64,000 bases of DNA from Bordetella parapertussis (lineage in GTDB: Bacteria > Acidobacteriota > Terriglobia > Bryobacterales > Bryobacteraceae), in the NCBI GenBank assembly GCA_943328975.2, contig CALQCC020000012.1:1-64000 (forward strand), in the 5' to 3' direction. The notes beneath the pieces are model-generated. The model saw nothing but the letters and a program-made list of their open reading frames with translations, did not search any database and was not told the origin of the DNA. Position 1 is the stretch's first letter; each line of letters starts with the position of its first letter. The translations under genes and the position numbers were made by a program. This document shows, in pieces, positions 8,016-17,248 of this stretch.

Positions 8016-8911
8016 CGCGACGGCTGGTTTTACTTCTCTGGATCGCCTCGGTGGCTTGGGCTCAGAAGGACGTCATCAGTCTGTCCGCGCCATTGACCGA
8101 AACGGTTTACTTGTTGGGCAAACAAGCGCGGCTGGCGGCGGTTTCGGATACATCGCTGTTTCCGGAGCAGGCCGCGGAAGACGAACGGTCAGGCAAGCTG
8201 CGAACGGTCCCTTTTTCGAATCCGGATATGGCTGTGATTGATTCCCTACATCCCCGCCTGATTCTGACAAGCACCTCGTTTCAGCGGGGCCTAGTGGCCA
8301 AGCTTCGAGAACGCGGGTACAAGGTATTGCACTTCGAGCCCGAGACGATCGAGGATATTTTCCGGCAAACAGAAAAAATCGGCGAGGCGCTGGGGCAGGG
8401 TCGCAAGGCTGCGAATCTGACTCGAGGCATGCGGGCGGAGCTGGCGGCCATCGCCAAGAAATCGGCCAGCCTCCCAAGAGTGCGGGTGTACATGGAGATC
8501 AACCACAATGGTCCCTGGACCTCGGGAGCTAAGACGACGGAAACAGAGATGATCCGGCTCGCGGGCGGCGAGAACATTTTCGGAGACCGCGACGACGGCG
8601 TCTTCGTCACCAGCAACGCCGAAGTGATCCGGCGCAATCCCGACATCATCCTGTCCCCGATCTGGCTGGATGCCAAGGTCGGTGGCATCGACGGAATCAC
8701 TCCTCTGCGGGAGATCCTGTCGCGCCCGGGGTACGAAACTACCACGGCTGTGAAAAACAGTAGAGTTCTCTATTACGATTCAGCGCTGTTCAAACAGCAG
8801 GGCCCGCGCGAGGTGCTCGCGGTCCGAAAACTGGCCTATCTGTTGCACCCTGAGGCATTCGAAAACCCGCTCGGAACCATTCCGTGGGAATTAGGACGGA
8901 TCCGGCCATGA
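8012..8911 (+). CDS. Periplasmic heme/cobalamin-type ABC substrate-binding protein
   Basis: 299-aa exported protein with a clear signal peptide (LLLWIASVAWA, cleavage near residue 17) and the class III (BtuF/HmuT/FhuD-like) binding-protein fold: ISLSAPLTETVYLLG near the N terminus, a long central helix, and EMIRLAGGENIF / RNPDIIL in the second lobe. Such proteins carry heme, cobalamin or siderophores to an ABC permease. No permease or ATPase gene is nearby, so it either works with a distant transporter or hands ligand to the membrane-anchored chelatase. It overlaps the PepSY gene by 4 nt. The ligand cannot be read from sequence. Confidence 0.85.
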   Translation: MTRRLVLLLWIASVAWAQKDVISLSAPLTETVYLLGKQARLAAVSDTSLFPEQAAEDERSGKLRTVPFSNPDMAVIDSLHPRLILTSTSFQRGLVAKLRERGYKVLHFEPETIEDIFRQTEKIGEALGQGRKAANLTRGMRAELAAIAKKSASLPRVRVYMEINHNGPWTSGAKTTETEMIRLAGGENIFGDRDDGVFVTSNAEVIRRNPDIILSPIWLDAKVGGIDGITPLREILSRPGYETTTAVKNSRVLYYDSALFKQQGPREVLAVRKLAYLLHPEAFENPLGTIPWELGRIRP

Positions 8912-8946
8912 TCCGTAAGTCATTGAAAGAAATGTGTGCTGGCGCG

Positions 8947-8960
8947 GTCAGTGACCGGTA
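8947..8960. promoter_or_regulatory. Candidate operator, copy 2
   Basis: Same 14-mer as at 6795-6808. Here the dyad is longer: CGGTCAGTGACCG at 8946-8958 is symmetric apart from its central base. It is followed directly by TTGACC at 8962, which could serve as a -35 element for the TonB receptor gene starting at 9061. No B12-box-like sequence is seen in the 149-bp region. Confidence 0.45.
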
Positions 8961-9060
8961 TTTGACCCCATCTTCGTAGGGATTGTGAAGATACCATGCT
9001 AACCTGCCATTCATTCCAACCCGCCTCTGCCTGGGGCAATTTGAGGGAGTTCCAAAGTTT

Positions 9061-11469
9061 ATGATGAAGTTGTCTCTATTGTGTTCGTTCGGGCTGCTTT
9101 TCGCGATGGGGTTGCCCCTGCTCGCCGACAGCCTGACCGGTAAAGTAGTCGATCCAATGGGAGCGGTTGTCCCCAACGCCGAATTGACCCTGCAGGACCG
9201 GAATAGCGGAAACCTGCGTAAGACCACCACTTCCCCGACTGGCGAGTTTAGCTTCCCGGAAATTTCGGGAGGAAAGTATTTATTAGAAGCCCAGGCCTCA
9301 GGCACGGCATTGAGCGCATCGGAGGATGTCACGGTAAGCGGGTCCACCAGCAAGGACCTGACGCTTTCCGTGGCCCGCTCAACCGTCCGTGTCTTCGTGA
9401 CGGCCACCAGCACCCCTGTTTTTGAACAGGAAGTCGCTAGAACCATCGATGTGGTGGACGCGCAGCAGATCAACGAGCGCGACGAGTACCTCATTGCGGA
9501 GGTGCTGCGCACCGTTCCCGGCGTCCAGATTCAGAACCAGGTCGGCGGGATCACGCAGATCCGCACGCGCGGTTTGCGAAATCAGGATACGGCGGTATTG
9601 ATTGATGGGCTGCGTTTCCGTGACGCGTCCTCTACGCAGGGGGATGCCAGCGGGTTGCTGTCGGACATGAACGTAACGGATCTGGGTCGTGCGGAATATC
9701 TGCGCGGGTCGGGTTCGTCGCTGTATGGGACCAATGCGATCGCCGGCGCGGTCAGCTTGAATTCCAACGACGGCGGAGGGAAGACACACGGGGCGATTCG
9801 CGCGGAAGGCGGCGGACTCGGTTTCTTCCGTGGCACAGCCAACATCGCGGGCGGTCTGCGCGCCGACAAGTTCGTCTACAGCGCGGGAGCATCGCACCTC
9901 AACGTCACGGCTGGTGTCCGGGGCAAGACGCCCAACCGGAACAGCTCAGGGCAATTGTTCGCCAAGTATAACTTCACTCCCACTATTTCGCTCAGCGGAC
10001 GCGTGTGGGGAGCCGATGTTTTCCAACGCTCTGTTGATAGCCCGGCCTTTACCTCGGGAATTCTTGCGAATTTCCCGGCGGGCACGGGTGTGGTGAAAGC
10101 GATCCCTCTGCCGGACAGCCAGATTCAACTCTACGAAACACGGCAGCCGTTCAACGCGGGCAACGCGACGTTCATCCCGAGCGTACCGGACCCCGATGCA
10201 AGCCGCGCTTCTTCGTTCAACGCGTCGGCTTTCATCCTGCGCCATGAGATCTCGCGGACCACTTCCTGGCGCGCGTCCTACCAGCGTGTGAACACGAAAC
10301 GCGCTTTCTACGATGGACCCGCAGGCGTGTCCGCCTTCGATCCTCCGGTGAGCCAAGTCCTCAACAGTGACGGAAACACCGACCAACTGCAACTGCGCGT
10401 GGACTCGGAGTTCGCCCGCTTCAATCGCGTCACCGCAGGTTACGAGTTTGAGAACGAGCAACTGAACAGCCTTGCCACCCGCGACTTGATCGGCGGAGCG
10501 AAGGTCCGCACCACGGGCCGTCAGACCAGTCACTCCTTCTATGGACAAGACCAGATGCACTTTCTGCATGACCAGTTGCAGATTGTTGTCGGCGGTCGTA
10601 TCCAGAAGTTTGATCTGAAGACCCCCACGTTCGGCGGCGGCACCGGACCCTACGTGAACTCCAAGGTCCAATCGCCGGACAATGCCTACACCGGCGACAT
10701 CTCAATCGCGTATTTCATCCCGTCCAGCAATACGAAGTTCCGTGGCCACGTCGGCAACGGGTACCGCGCTCCTGCTCTCTATGAGCGGTTTGGTTCGGGC
10801 TACTTCGCGAACAGCTTCAGTTACTACGGTGACCCGCGCTTGCGGTCCGAAAAGTCAGTTTCCTTCGACGGCGGTGTGGATCAGTGGTTCTTCAAGAACA
10901 AGATGCGCGCCGGTGCGACGTACTTCTACACGGACCTGAGCGAGACGATCATCTTTGATTTCTCAGCGCTGTTCCCCTCGGCCACCGATCCCTTCGGCCG
11001 CTTCGGTGGATACCGCAATTCCAACGGCGGCGGCATCTCGCGCGGCGTGGAACTGAGCACGCAGTTCGCCCCTACGTCGAAGACTTCGGTGAATATGTCC
11101 TACACCTACGTCAACAGCGATCAGCGCACGCCCACCATCGGCACGAATTTCTTCCAATCGTTGCGCACGTCCAAGAACATGTTCTCCTTGACCGCGACAC
11201 AGTGGGTCACCAGCCGGTTGAACCTCACCGCCGATTTCTACGCCTTGGGGGATTCGTTCGAATCGCCGTTCGGCGCGGGCAGCCGTCGCCTGCAGTTCGC
11301 CGGACCCAAGAAAGTGGACTTGGTGGTGAACTACAAGCTCCCGATTTCGGACAACCATTCGGTCGACATCTACACGAAGATCGAGAACCTGGGCAATGTC
11401 CGCTACACGGACAACGGTTTCCTGGCTCCCGGCGCGTGGGCGATCGCCGGCATGAAGTTTAACTTCTAG
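9061..11469 (+). CDS. TonB-dependent receptor with carboxypeptidase-regulatory domain
   Basis: 802-aa outer-membrane receptor. A signal peptide (MKLSLLCSFGLLFAMGLPLLA) is followed by a CarboxypepD_reg-like beta domain (LTGKVVDPMGAVVPNAELTL, residues 25-105), a plug (EVLRTVPGVQIQ, LIDGLRFRD, YLRGSGSSLYGTNAIAGAV, residues about 120-240) and a beta-barrel ending in aromatic Phe (GMKFNF). Its size and plug are closest to BtuB/heme-type receptors rather than the very large acidobacterial Oar-like proteins. It lies downstream of the PepSY and binding-protein genes with its own leader. Substrate is inferred to be a heme, cobalamin or other metal-tetrapyrrole because of the neighbouring chelatase operon. 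GAGGGAG precedes the start; ATG at 9064 is equally possible. Confidence 0.9.
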   Translation: MMKLSLLCSFGLLFAMGLPLLADSLTGKVVDPMGAVVPNAELTLQDRNSGNLRKTTTSPTGEFSFPEISGGKYLLEAQASGTALSASEDVTVSGSTSKDLTLSVARSTVRVFVTATSTPVFEQEVARTIDVVDAQQINERDEYLIAEVLRTVPGVQIQNQVGGITQIRTRGLRNQDTAVLIDGLRFRDASSTQGDASGLLSDMNVTDLGRAEYLRGSGSSLYGTNAIAGAVSLNSNDGGGKTHGAIRAEGGGLGFFRGTANIAGGLRADKFVYSAGASHLNVTAGVRGKTPNRNSSGQLFAKYNFTPTISLSGRVWGADVFQRSVDSPAFTSGILANFPAGTGVVKAIPLPDSQIQLYETRQPFNAGNATFIPSVPDPDASRASSFNASAFILRHEISRTTSWRASYQRVNTKRAFYDGPAGVSAFDPPVSQVLNSDGNTDQLQLRVDSEFARFNRVTAGYEFENEQLNSLATRDLIGGAKVRTTGRQTSHSFYGQDQMHFLHDQLQIVVGGRIQKFDLKTPTFGGGTGPYVNSKVQSPDNAYTGDISIAYFIPSSNTKFRGHVGNGYRAPALYERFGSGYFANSFSYYGDPRLRSEKSVSFDGGVDQWFFKNKMRAGATYFYTDLSETIIFDFSALFPSATDPFGRFGGYRNSNGGGISRGVELSTQFAPTSKTSVNMSYTYVNSDQRTPTIGTNFFQSLRTSKNMFSLTATQWVTSRLNLTADFYALGDSFESPFGAGSRRLQFAGPKKVDLVVNYKLPISDNHSVDIYTKIENLGNVRYTDNGFLAPGAWAIAGMKFNF

Positions 11470-11474
11470 GCCGC

Positions 11475-13055
11475 CTACGTATCCTTCAAAATCTCCCGGG
11501 CGCAGTTGTGTCCGGGAGCTCCCATTACTCCACCACCCGGATGCGCGCCCGACCCGCATAAATACAGCCCGCGCACCGGTGTTCGATACTTGGCCCATCC
11601 AGCAAGAGGCCGCATGACGAACATCTGGTCCACCGCCATCTCGCCGTGGAAGATGTTCCCGCCTGCGATGCCGAAGCGCTGCTCCAGATCCCAGGGCGAG
11701 AGCGTCTGCTTCTCTACAACGATGTCGCGGATGTTCGGGCAGTATTCTTCGATCACATCCAGAACGCGCTCGGTGTAAGGCGCGCGCTCCTGCTCCCACG
11801 TTGTGTCTTTCAGCGTGTAGGGCGCGTACTGCAGGAAGATCCCCATGATGTGGTGCCCCGGCGGCGCCAGAGACGGATCGTACATCGTCGGGATCGTCAT
11901 CTCGATCAGAGGATTGCGCGACGGGCGGCCGTACTTCGCGTCATCCCAAGCTCGCTCCACGTATTCGACCGACGGACAGATGTGCATCGTCGCGCCGTGC
12001 TGTGGGCCGGGCGTCCCGGGCAAGGCCTTGAAGTCTGGCAGCCCACGCAGAGCCAAGTTCATCTTGAGCGACGTGCCTTCGACGCGGAAGCGCTGGATGC
12101 CGGCTACGAAATCGGCGGGCAGTTCCTTTGAGTCGACCAACTTCAGGAATGTTCGCTTCGGATCGAGATTGCTCGCGACCACGCCAGCCTTGATCTCTTC
12201 GCCGTTCTCCAGCACCACGCCGCAGGCGCGCCCGCGCTCCGTGAGGATCTTCGCCACCGGAGCATTGGTTCGTATCGTAACCCCGCGCGCCCGCGCCGAA
12301 TCCGCAATCGCGTTCGACACCGCGCCCATGCCGCCGCGCACGAACCCCCACAGCCCGCGATGCCCGTTCACGCCGCCCATGCAGTGGTGCATCAGGATGT
12401 AAGCGGTGCCCGGGGAACGCGGTCCACCGTTGGCGCCGATCACGCCATCGGTCGCCAGCGTGACCTTCAACTGCTCCGATTCAAACCATTCGTCGAGAAG
12501 ATCCGTCGCGCTCTGCGTGAAGATCTTGACCAGACTCACGATTTCCTTCTTGGACAATCCGCGCAGCTTGCCCAGCAGCTTCAGGTAGTCGATCAAGTCC
12601 CCTGGACCTGGCGGAAAATCCGGAGGCGTCGTGAGCAGGATCGATTCCACGACGATCGCGAGCCGTTCCAAATACGCCTCGTATTTGGGATACGCCTCGG
12701 CGTCCTTTTGCGAGAACTTCGCAATCTCAGCCAGTGTCTTCGCCCGGTCCTGCCACATGAACATGTAGCGCCCGTCGGGGAAGGGCGAAAAGAATGCGGG
12801 GTCCTTGGCGTCCACCTTGTAACCGAAGCGCGGCAGGTCCAGATCGCGAATGACCTTTTCCTGCATCAGGCTTGTCAGATAAGACGCGGTCGAGACGCGA
12901 TACCCCGGCCAGATCTCCTCGGTCACCGCGCAGCCGCCCACCAATTCGCGCGCTTCCAGCACCAACACGCGCCGCCCAGCACCCGCCAGGTAAGCCGCCG
13001 TCACCAGGCCGTTATGGCCTCCGCCAACAATAATTGCGTGATAAGAGTCTGCCAC
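11475..13055 (-). CDS. Phytoene desaturase/PYROXD2-like FAD oxidoreductase
   Basis: 526-aa flavoprotein with an N-terminal dinucleotide-binding motif (IIVGGGHNGLVTAAYLAGAG, residues 9-28) followed by VLVLEAR and GGCAVTEEIWPGY, typical of the carotene desaturase/amine oxidase superfamily and its PYROXD2 branch. The C terminus has the second FAD-binding segment (LYLCGSGAHPGGGVMGAPGHN). No carotenoid genes surround it, so the PYROXD2-like assignment is preferred; the substrate is unknown. It converges on the TonB receptor gene with only 5 nt between stops and is divergent from rpiB. Confidence 0.85.
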   Translation of the reverse strand: MADSYHAIIVGGGHNGLVTAAYLAGAGRRVLVLEARELVGGCAVTEEIWPGYRVSTASYLTSLMQEKVIRDLDLPRFGYKVDAKDPAFFSPFPDGRYMFMWQDRAKTLAEIAKFSQKDAEAYPKYEAYLERLAIVVESILLTTPPDFPPGPGDLIDYLKLLGKLRGLSKKEIVSLVKIFTQSATDLLDEWFESEQLKVTLATDGVIGANGGPRSPGTAYILMHHCMGGVNGHRGLWGFVRGGMGAVSNAIADSARARGVTIRTNAPVAKILTERGRACGVVLENGEEIKAGVVASNLDPKRTFLKLVDSKELPADFVAGIQRFRVEGTSLKMNLALRGLPDFKALPGTPGPQHGATMHICPSVEYVERAWDDAKYGRPSRNPLIEMTIPTMYDPSLAPPGHHIMGIFLQYAPYTLKDTTWEQERAPYTERVLDVIEEYCPNIRDIVVEKQTLSPWDLEQRFGIAGGNIFHGEMAVDQMFVMRPLAGWAKYRTPVRGLYLCGSGAHPGGGVMGAPGHNCAREILKDT

Positions 13056-13117
13056 AGGAACTCGTAGCGTATCGCGTGGGCATATGACACCGCAACGCTG
13101 GTAAACTTGGGGTTCCC

Positions 13118-13561
13118 ATGAATATTGCCATTGGAGCAGACCACGGCGGTTTTGATCTCAAGAATCAACTCCGCGACGCGCTGATTGCGGCCGGACATCA
13201 GGTGCACGATTTCGGCACCAACTCCGCTGAATCGAGCGATTATCCAGACTACGCCGGTCCCGTGGCGCGCGCTGTTGCCGACGGTGCCGCTGAACGTGGA
13301 ATCTTAGTTTGCGGTAGCGGCGTCGGTATGGCCATCGCGGCGAACAAAGTTCGAGGCGTGCGTGCAGCGGTCGGTGTGACCGAAGAAGCTGTCGCCCTCA
13401 CCCGTCAACACAACGACGCGAACGTTCTCACGTTGGGCGCTCGGTTCACCGATCCAGCCACCGCGCAGAATCTAGTCAAGACGTTTCTGGAAACACCCTT
13501 TGAAGCGGGCCGCCACGAGCGCCGCGTCGCAAAAATCTCCGAACTCGAAAACGAATTATGA
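13118..13561 (+). CDS. rpiB: Ribose-5-phosphate isomerase B
   Basis: 147-aa RpiB/LacA-family sugar-phosphate isomerase interconverting ribose-5-phosphate and ribulose-5-phosphate in the pentose phosphate pathway. Landmarks are [12 protein letters not shown] at the N terminus, the phosphate/active-site loop [16 protein letters not shown] with catalytic-position Cys65, and RQHNDANVL with His98. The length is normal for the family. Its stop overlaps the glyA start (ATGA), suggesting translational coupling of pentose phosphate and one-carbon metabolism. Confidence 0.95.
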   Translation: MNIAIGADHGGFDLKNQLRDALIAAGHQVHDFGTNSAESSDYPDYAGPVARAVADGAAERGILVCGSGVGMAIAANKVRGVRAAVGVTEEAVALTRQHNDANVLTLGARFTDPATAQNLVKTFLETPFEAGRHERRVAKISELENEL

Positions 13562-14823
13562 CTGAGCAGCAACGCCTCCAGCGCCCCATCACTGAAGTTG
13601 ACCCTGCGATTGCGGATCTGATCGCGAAAGAAACCCTACGCCAGCATACTCACTTGGAACTGATCGCCAGCGAGAATTTCACTTCCCAAGCCATTCTGGA
13701 AGCCACTGGGAGCGTGTTTACCAATAAGTACGCCGAAGGCTACCCCGGCAAGCGCTACTACGGTGGCTGCGAATATACCGACGAGGTGGAAGAACTGGCT
13801 CGCCAGCGGGCCTGCAAGTTGTTCCGTGCGGAATACGCCAACGTCCAGCCGCACTCCGGATCGCAGGCCAACCAAGCCGCCTATGCCGCGGTGCTCAACA
13901 CTGGTGATACCATCCTGGGCCTCAACCTGGCTCACGGAGGCCACCTCACGCACGGACATCCGCTGAATTTCTCCGGCAAGCTCTACAATGTAGTCGCCTA
14001 CAACGTCCGCAAGGATACCGAGCAGGTGGACTATGACGAAGTGGCGAAGCTGGCCAACGAACATAAGCCGAAGCTGATCATCGCCGGCGGCAGCGCCTAT
14101 CCGCGTACGCTGGATTTCCCCCGTTTCCGGGAAATCGCCGATAGCGTGGGCGCCGTACTTTTGGTCGACATGGCCCACTTTTCCGGGCTGGTCGCGGCAG
14201 GATTGCACCCGAATCCGTGCGATCTGGCTGATATCGTCACGTCCACGACTCACAAAACCTTACGCGGTCCGCGCAGCGGCATCATCCTCGCGAAGGAGAA
14301 ATTTGGCGCTGCGATCGATAAGAGTGTCTTCCCGGGTGCGCAAGGTGGACCGTTGGTGCATGTCGTTGCAGCCAAGGCAGTTTGCTTTTTAGATGCAATG
14401 TCACCGGAATTTATCTCTTATCAGCGGAATGTTCTGGCAAATTCGCGCGCCCTGGCAGCCGGACTCACGGAAGCTGGTTTCCGCGTTGTCTCCGGCGGCA
14501 CTGATACCCACCTTCTCTTAGTGGACGTGTTCGCCAAAGGCGTGCGCGGCAAAGAGGCGCAGTCGGCCCTGGAGTCAGCGCACATAACGGCCAACCGCAA
14601 CGCGATCCCCTTCGATCAGAATCCTCCGTTCAATCCCAGCGGCATGCGCTTTGGTAGTCCCGCTGTTACCACTCGTGGATTCCGCGAACCGGAGATGAAA
14701 GAGGTCGCTTCGCTGATCGTTCGCGTGCTCGAAAATATCACAGATTCCTCAGTAATTGAGGATGTCCGGAAGCAAGTCGCCGTGCTCACAGAGCGGTTTC
14801 CGCTCTACGCTTGGAAACGCTAG
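13558..14823 (+). CDS. glyA: Serine hydroxymethyltransferase
   Basis: 421-aa PLP enzyme converting serine and tetrahydrofolate to glycine and 5,10-methylene-THF. Diagnostic segments are [10 protein letters not shown], the [13 protein letters not shown] motif and the PLP lysine in [13 protein letters not shown] (about residue 233). Length and domain layout are standard. It is the second gene of an operon with rpiB (4-nt overlap) and is followed 7 nt later by a glycosyltransferase. Confidence 0.97.
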   Translation: MTEQQRLQRPITEVDPAIADLIAKETLRQHTHLELIASENFTSQAILEATGSVFTNKYAEGYPGKRYYGGCEYTDEVEELARQRACKLFRAEYANVQPHSGSQANQAAYAAVLNTGDTILGLNLAHGGHLTHGHPLNFSGKLYNVVAYNVRKDTEQVDYDEVAKLANEHKPKLIIAGGSAYPRTLDFPRFREIADSVGAVLLVDMAHFSGLVAAGLHPNPCDLADIVTSTTHKTLRGPRSGIILAKEKFGAAIDKSVFPGAQGGPLVHVVAAKAVCFLDAMSPEFISYQRNVLANSRALAAGLTEAGFRVVSGGTDTHLLLVDVFAKGVRGKEAQSALESAHITANRNAIPFDQNPPFNPSGMRFGSPAVTTRGFREPEMKEVASLIVRVLENITDSSVIEDVRKQVAVLTERFPLYAWKR

Positions 14824-14830
14824 GACGCCA

Positions 14831-15955
14831 GTGGCACGCCCCCTGCACATCGCGATTGATGCTCGCCGCTCGGGGTTCTTTGGCATTGGCACGTACATCC
14901 GGAACTTGGTTTCCTCTCTCGCTCAGTTGGATCAAACCAACCGCTATACCTTGATCACGCTGCCGGGCGCTGACCCACTCAACGTGGGTCCCAATTTTCA
15001 GACCACGGTATTCTCGCGTCCCGATACGGACCGGCTGCAGAATGTTACGTTTCCCTTTTTTGCGAAACAACTCGGCGCGGATTTGTTTCATATTCCGCTT
15101 AATTCTGTAGCCTACTGTATGCCAAAGCCGTATGTCGTCACAATCCACGACTTAAGTAGCCTTACATACAAGGCTGGCGGCGGGATTCCGGAGATGCTTC
15201 ACCGGGAGCGTTATCGTAGAGGCGCTGCCCGCGCGTCACGGGTGATTGCGGTGTCCAATGCCACTCGACGAGACCTGGAAACTGTTCTCGGCATTGCTCC
15301 AGAACGTATTCGGACTGTCTATAGCGCGCCTGATCCCGTGTTTGGCCCGGCCGAGGTGAATAGCGATCGGGTCGAGGCAATCTTGCAGCGTTATTCGATT
15401 CAGCCTCCGTTTATTCTATATGCCGGCACAATCCGGCCGCACAAGAACGTTGGACGCTTGGTGGAGGCGTTCGCCGTGGTGCGATCTGAGCTTGAATCGC
15501 ATCCGGAATTCAGGGATTTAAAGCTTGTTATCATCGGCGATGAATTGTCTCGCTACCCTGCGGTACGCCGCGCGGTGGTGGCCACCCGGATTGCCCCGTT
15601 CGTCCGCTTCCTCGGCTTCGTTCCGGTTGAGACACTGCGCGTGTTCTACCAAGCGGCCACCGTATTTGCGTTTCCATCGCTTTCGGAAGGGTTCGGCCTA
15701 GCACCTCTGGAAGCGATGGCGTGCGGAACCCCCGTAATTGCGTCGGATTTGCCGGCCTTGGTGGAAGCGGTCGGGGATGCCGCGGAGTTGGTCAGTCCAG
15801 ACAATGTCTTCGATATCGCACGGGGACTTCGGACCCTCTTGCTGGATCCCGAGTTGCGGCGGCGAAGAAGTGAAGAGGGCAGGGCTCAGGCGGCTCGCTT
15901 CAACTGGCAAGACACGGCGCGTGCAGTCCTTGGAATATACGACGAATTAAGTTGA
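14831..15955 (+). CDS. Glycosyltransferase family 4
   Basis: 374-aa GT-B glycosyltransferase. The N-terminal domain begins HIAIDARRSGFFGIGTYIRNL; the C-terminal GT1-type domain has ILYAGTIRPHKNVGRLVEAF, VRFLGFVP, and the donor-binding signature FPSLSEGFGLAPLEAMACGTPVI. The start is taken as GTG at 14831, with AGGA six bases upstream and 7 nt after glyA; the in-frame ATG at 14756 lies inside glyA. It probably transfers a sugar from a nucleotide donor to an envelope polysaccharide; donor and acceptor are unknown. Confidence 0.88.
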   Translation: MARPLHIAIDARRSGFFGIGTYIRNLVSSLAQLDQTNRYTLITLPGADPLNVGPNFQTTVFSRPDTDRLQNVTFPFFAKQLGADLFHIPLNSVAYCMPKPYVVTIHDLSSLTYKAGGGIPEMLHRERYRRGAARASRVIAVSNATRRDLETVLGIAPERIRTVYSAPDPVFGPAEVNSDRVEAILQRYSIQPPFILYAGTIRPHKNVGRLVEAFAVVRSELESHPEFRDLKLVIIGDELSRYPAVRRAVVATRIAPFVRFLGFVPVETLRVFYQAATVFAFPSLSEGFGLAPLEAMACGTPVIASDLPALVEAVGDAAELVSPDNVFDIARGLRTLLLDPELRRRRSEEGRAQAARFNWQDTARAVLGIYDELS

Positions 15956-15972
15956 ATTAAGGTAAATATAAA

Positions 15973-16001
15973 TTGACTTACCGCCCAGACGGGCGTAGTA
16001 T
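15973..16001 (+). promoter_or_regulatory. Sigma-70-like promoter with spacer inverted repeat
   Basis: TTGACT (15973-15978), a 17-bp spacer and TAGTAT (15996-16001) form a near-consensus housekeeping promoter. The spacer contains CGCCC-AGAC-GGGCG (15982-15995), an inverted repeat sitting between the two boxes where a repressor could act. It would give a leader of about 90 nt for the gene at 16098. Confidence 0.5.
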
Positions 16002-16097
16002 ACCCCTAATGGCCCCACGGTGGCCACGTTATCGGATAGGTCTGCCAGTTGGGTTCAGGCAGACACATCTGGTTGAGTTCGGGAGGTTATACCCGTT

Positions 16098-16709
16098 ATG
16101 GAGTGGACTCGTTCAGAGACTCTCGCGTTAGCGATGCACCAATGCGCACAATGCCACGGATCAGGATTGCGCTTGGCTCGAAAGGGCGTGTTGACGCCTT
16201 GTAACTGCGTGCTGCGTTCTGTTTTTCGTATTTGTTTCAGCCGGTTCCAAAGATGTGCGACTCAGGAGCGGCACCTGAGTCACGTATCCTTGGAACCGCA
16301 CGCGGGACGGAACAGGCCCAATAGCTGGGGCCTTAAAGACGAAGAGTTCATCGCCGATTTTACTTTAGTTGCGCGCCGCAATTTGACGGAAGAAGAGCAT
16401 CGCTTGTTCCGGTTTCACTTTCTGCTGGGAGCGGATTGGAAGTTGTGTTCTCGCAAGTTGGGCATGGATCGGGGGAACTTCTTTCACGCTGTTTACCGGA
16501 TCGAACAGAAGTTGGGCCGCGTCTTCCGGGAACTGCAGCCGTACCCGTTGTTCCCTCTCGACGACTACTTCCATGGTCCGTCGCGGGTTGGCCCGCAACT
16601 TGTGGTGCAGCGTCCGGTTCCAGCCAGTGGTTCGCCTTGCGGGGGACTTTCGGTTGTTCCTTTGTGGGGCGGTCCGCTGAGTTTCCCTCCAGTGGGACGG
16701 ACCGCTTAA
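16098..16709 (+). CDS. Unknown protein with CxxCxGxG motif and HTH-like segment
   Basis: 203 aa, family not recognised. Near the N terminus it has CAQCHGSG followed by CNC about 15 residues later, resembling half of a DnaJ-type zinc centre. The middle ([62 protein letters not shown]) reads like a sigma-factor region-4 or other helix-turn-helix fold: NLTEEE, then [19 protein letters not shown] as turn and recognition helix. The C-terminal 50 residues are Pro/Gly-rich and look disordered. A DNA- or RNA-binding regulator is plausible but unproven. It has its own good promoter and converges on tadA with overlapping stops. Confidence 0.65.
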   Translation: MEWTRSETLALAMHQCAQCHGSGLRLARKGVLTPCNCVLRSVFRICFSRFQRCATQERHLSHVSLEPHAGRNRPNSWGLKDEEFIADFTLVARRNLTEEEHRLFRFHFLLGADWKLCSRKLGMDRGNFFHAVYRIEQKLGRVFRELQPYPLFPLDDYFHGPSRVGPQLVVQRPVPASGSPCGGLSVVPLWGGPLSFPPVGRTA

Positions 16710-17248
16710 CGTCGGCTGCGAAAGAAGTGTTCCAGGAGCTCGGCGCATTCCGCGCCGAGCACTCCTTCTACAATCTCGACGCGGTGATTCAAAACGTCCG
16801 CGTCTGCGAGACGAAATTTACTCCGCACTCCTCCGAATCTCAAATCACGCGCGCCGAAAACCAAACGCGCAATCCGAGCGTTGACCAACGCGCCCGCGCA
16901 CATCACGCACGGTTCCAGGGTCGCGTACAGTGTCGCGCCATCCAGGCGATAGTTCCCGATCGTCTGGGCTGCCTCGCGCAACGCGAGTATCTCAGCGTGC
17001 GCGGTAGGGTCCTTCGTGGTGATGGGACAATTGCGCCCGCGCCCGATCACTGTTCCCTCCAAGACAACAACTGCGCCCACGGGCACTTCGCCCGTTTGCT
17101 CAGCTTCACGGGCTTGGGCCAGCGCTAGTTCGAGGAATCTTTCGTCGGCGGGTATCAGGCGGGTGTTCCTTCGATGACGCAGAGACCGGCGGGCGTGGGG
17201 ATCACTCGTTGTAGGGCGAAGCCGCCTGCGTGGAACAATTCTCGCCAT
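16706..17248 (-). CDS. tadA: tRNA adenosine(34) deaminase TadA
   Basis: Zinc-dependent deaminase making inosine at the wobble position of tRNA-Arg(ACG). It carries the zinc-binding/catalytic pair TAHAEILAL and [14 protein letters not shown] plus the family motif [10 protein letters not shown]. Homology starts only at about residue 33 ([11 protein letters not shown]). The only ATG (17248) makes a 93-nt overlap with the O-methyltransferase gene; a CTG at 17158 preceded by AAGGA fits the family length better. The true N terminus is therefore uncertain. Its 3' end overlaps the convergent gene by 4 nt. Confidence 0.9.
   Translation of the reverse strand: MARIVPRRRLRPTTSDPHARRSLRHRRNTRLIPADERFLELALAQAREAEQTGEVPVGAVVVLEGTVIGRGRNCPITTKDPTAHAEILALREAAQTIGNYRLDGATLYATLEPCVMCAGALVNARIARLVFGARDLRFGGVRSKFRLADADVLNHRVEIVEGVLGAECAELLEHFFRSRR

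Noticed and set aside
8912-9060. Cobalamin riboswitch upstream of the TonB receptor
   Set aside because: No B12-box-like sequence or matching stem pattern is visible in the 149-bp leader.
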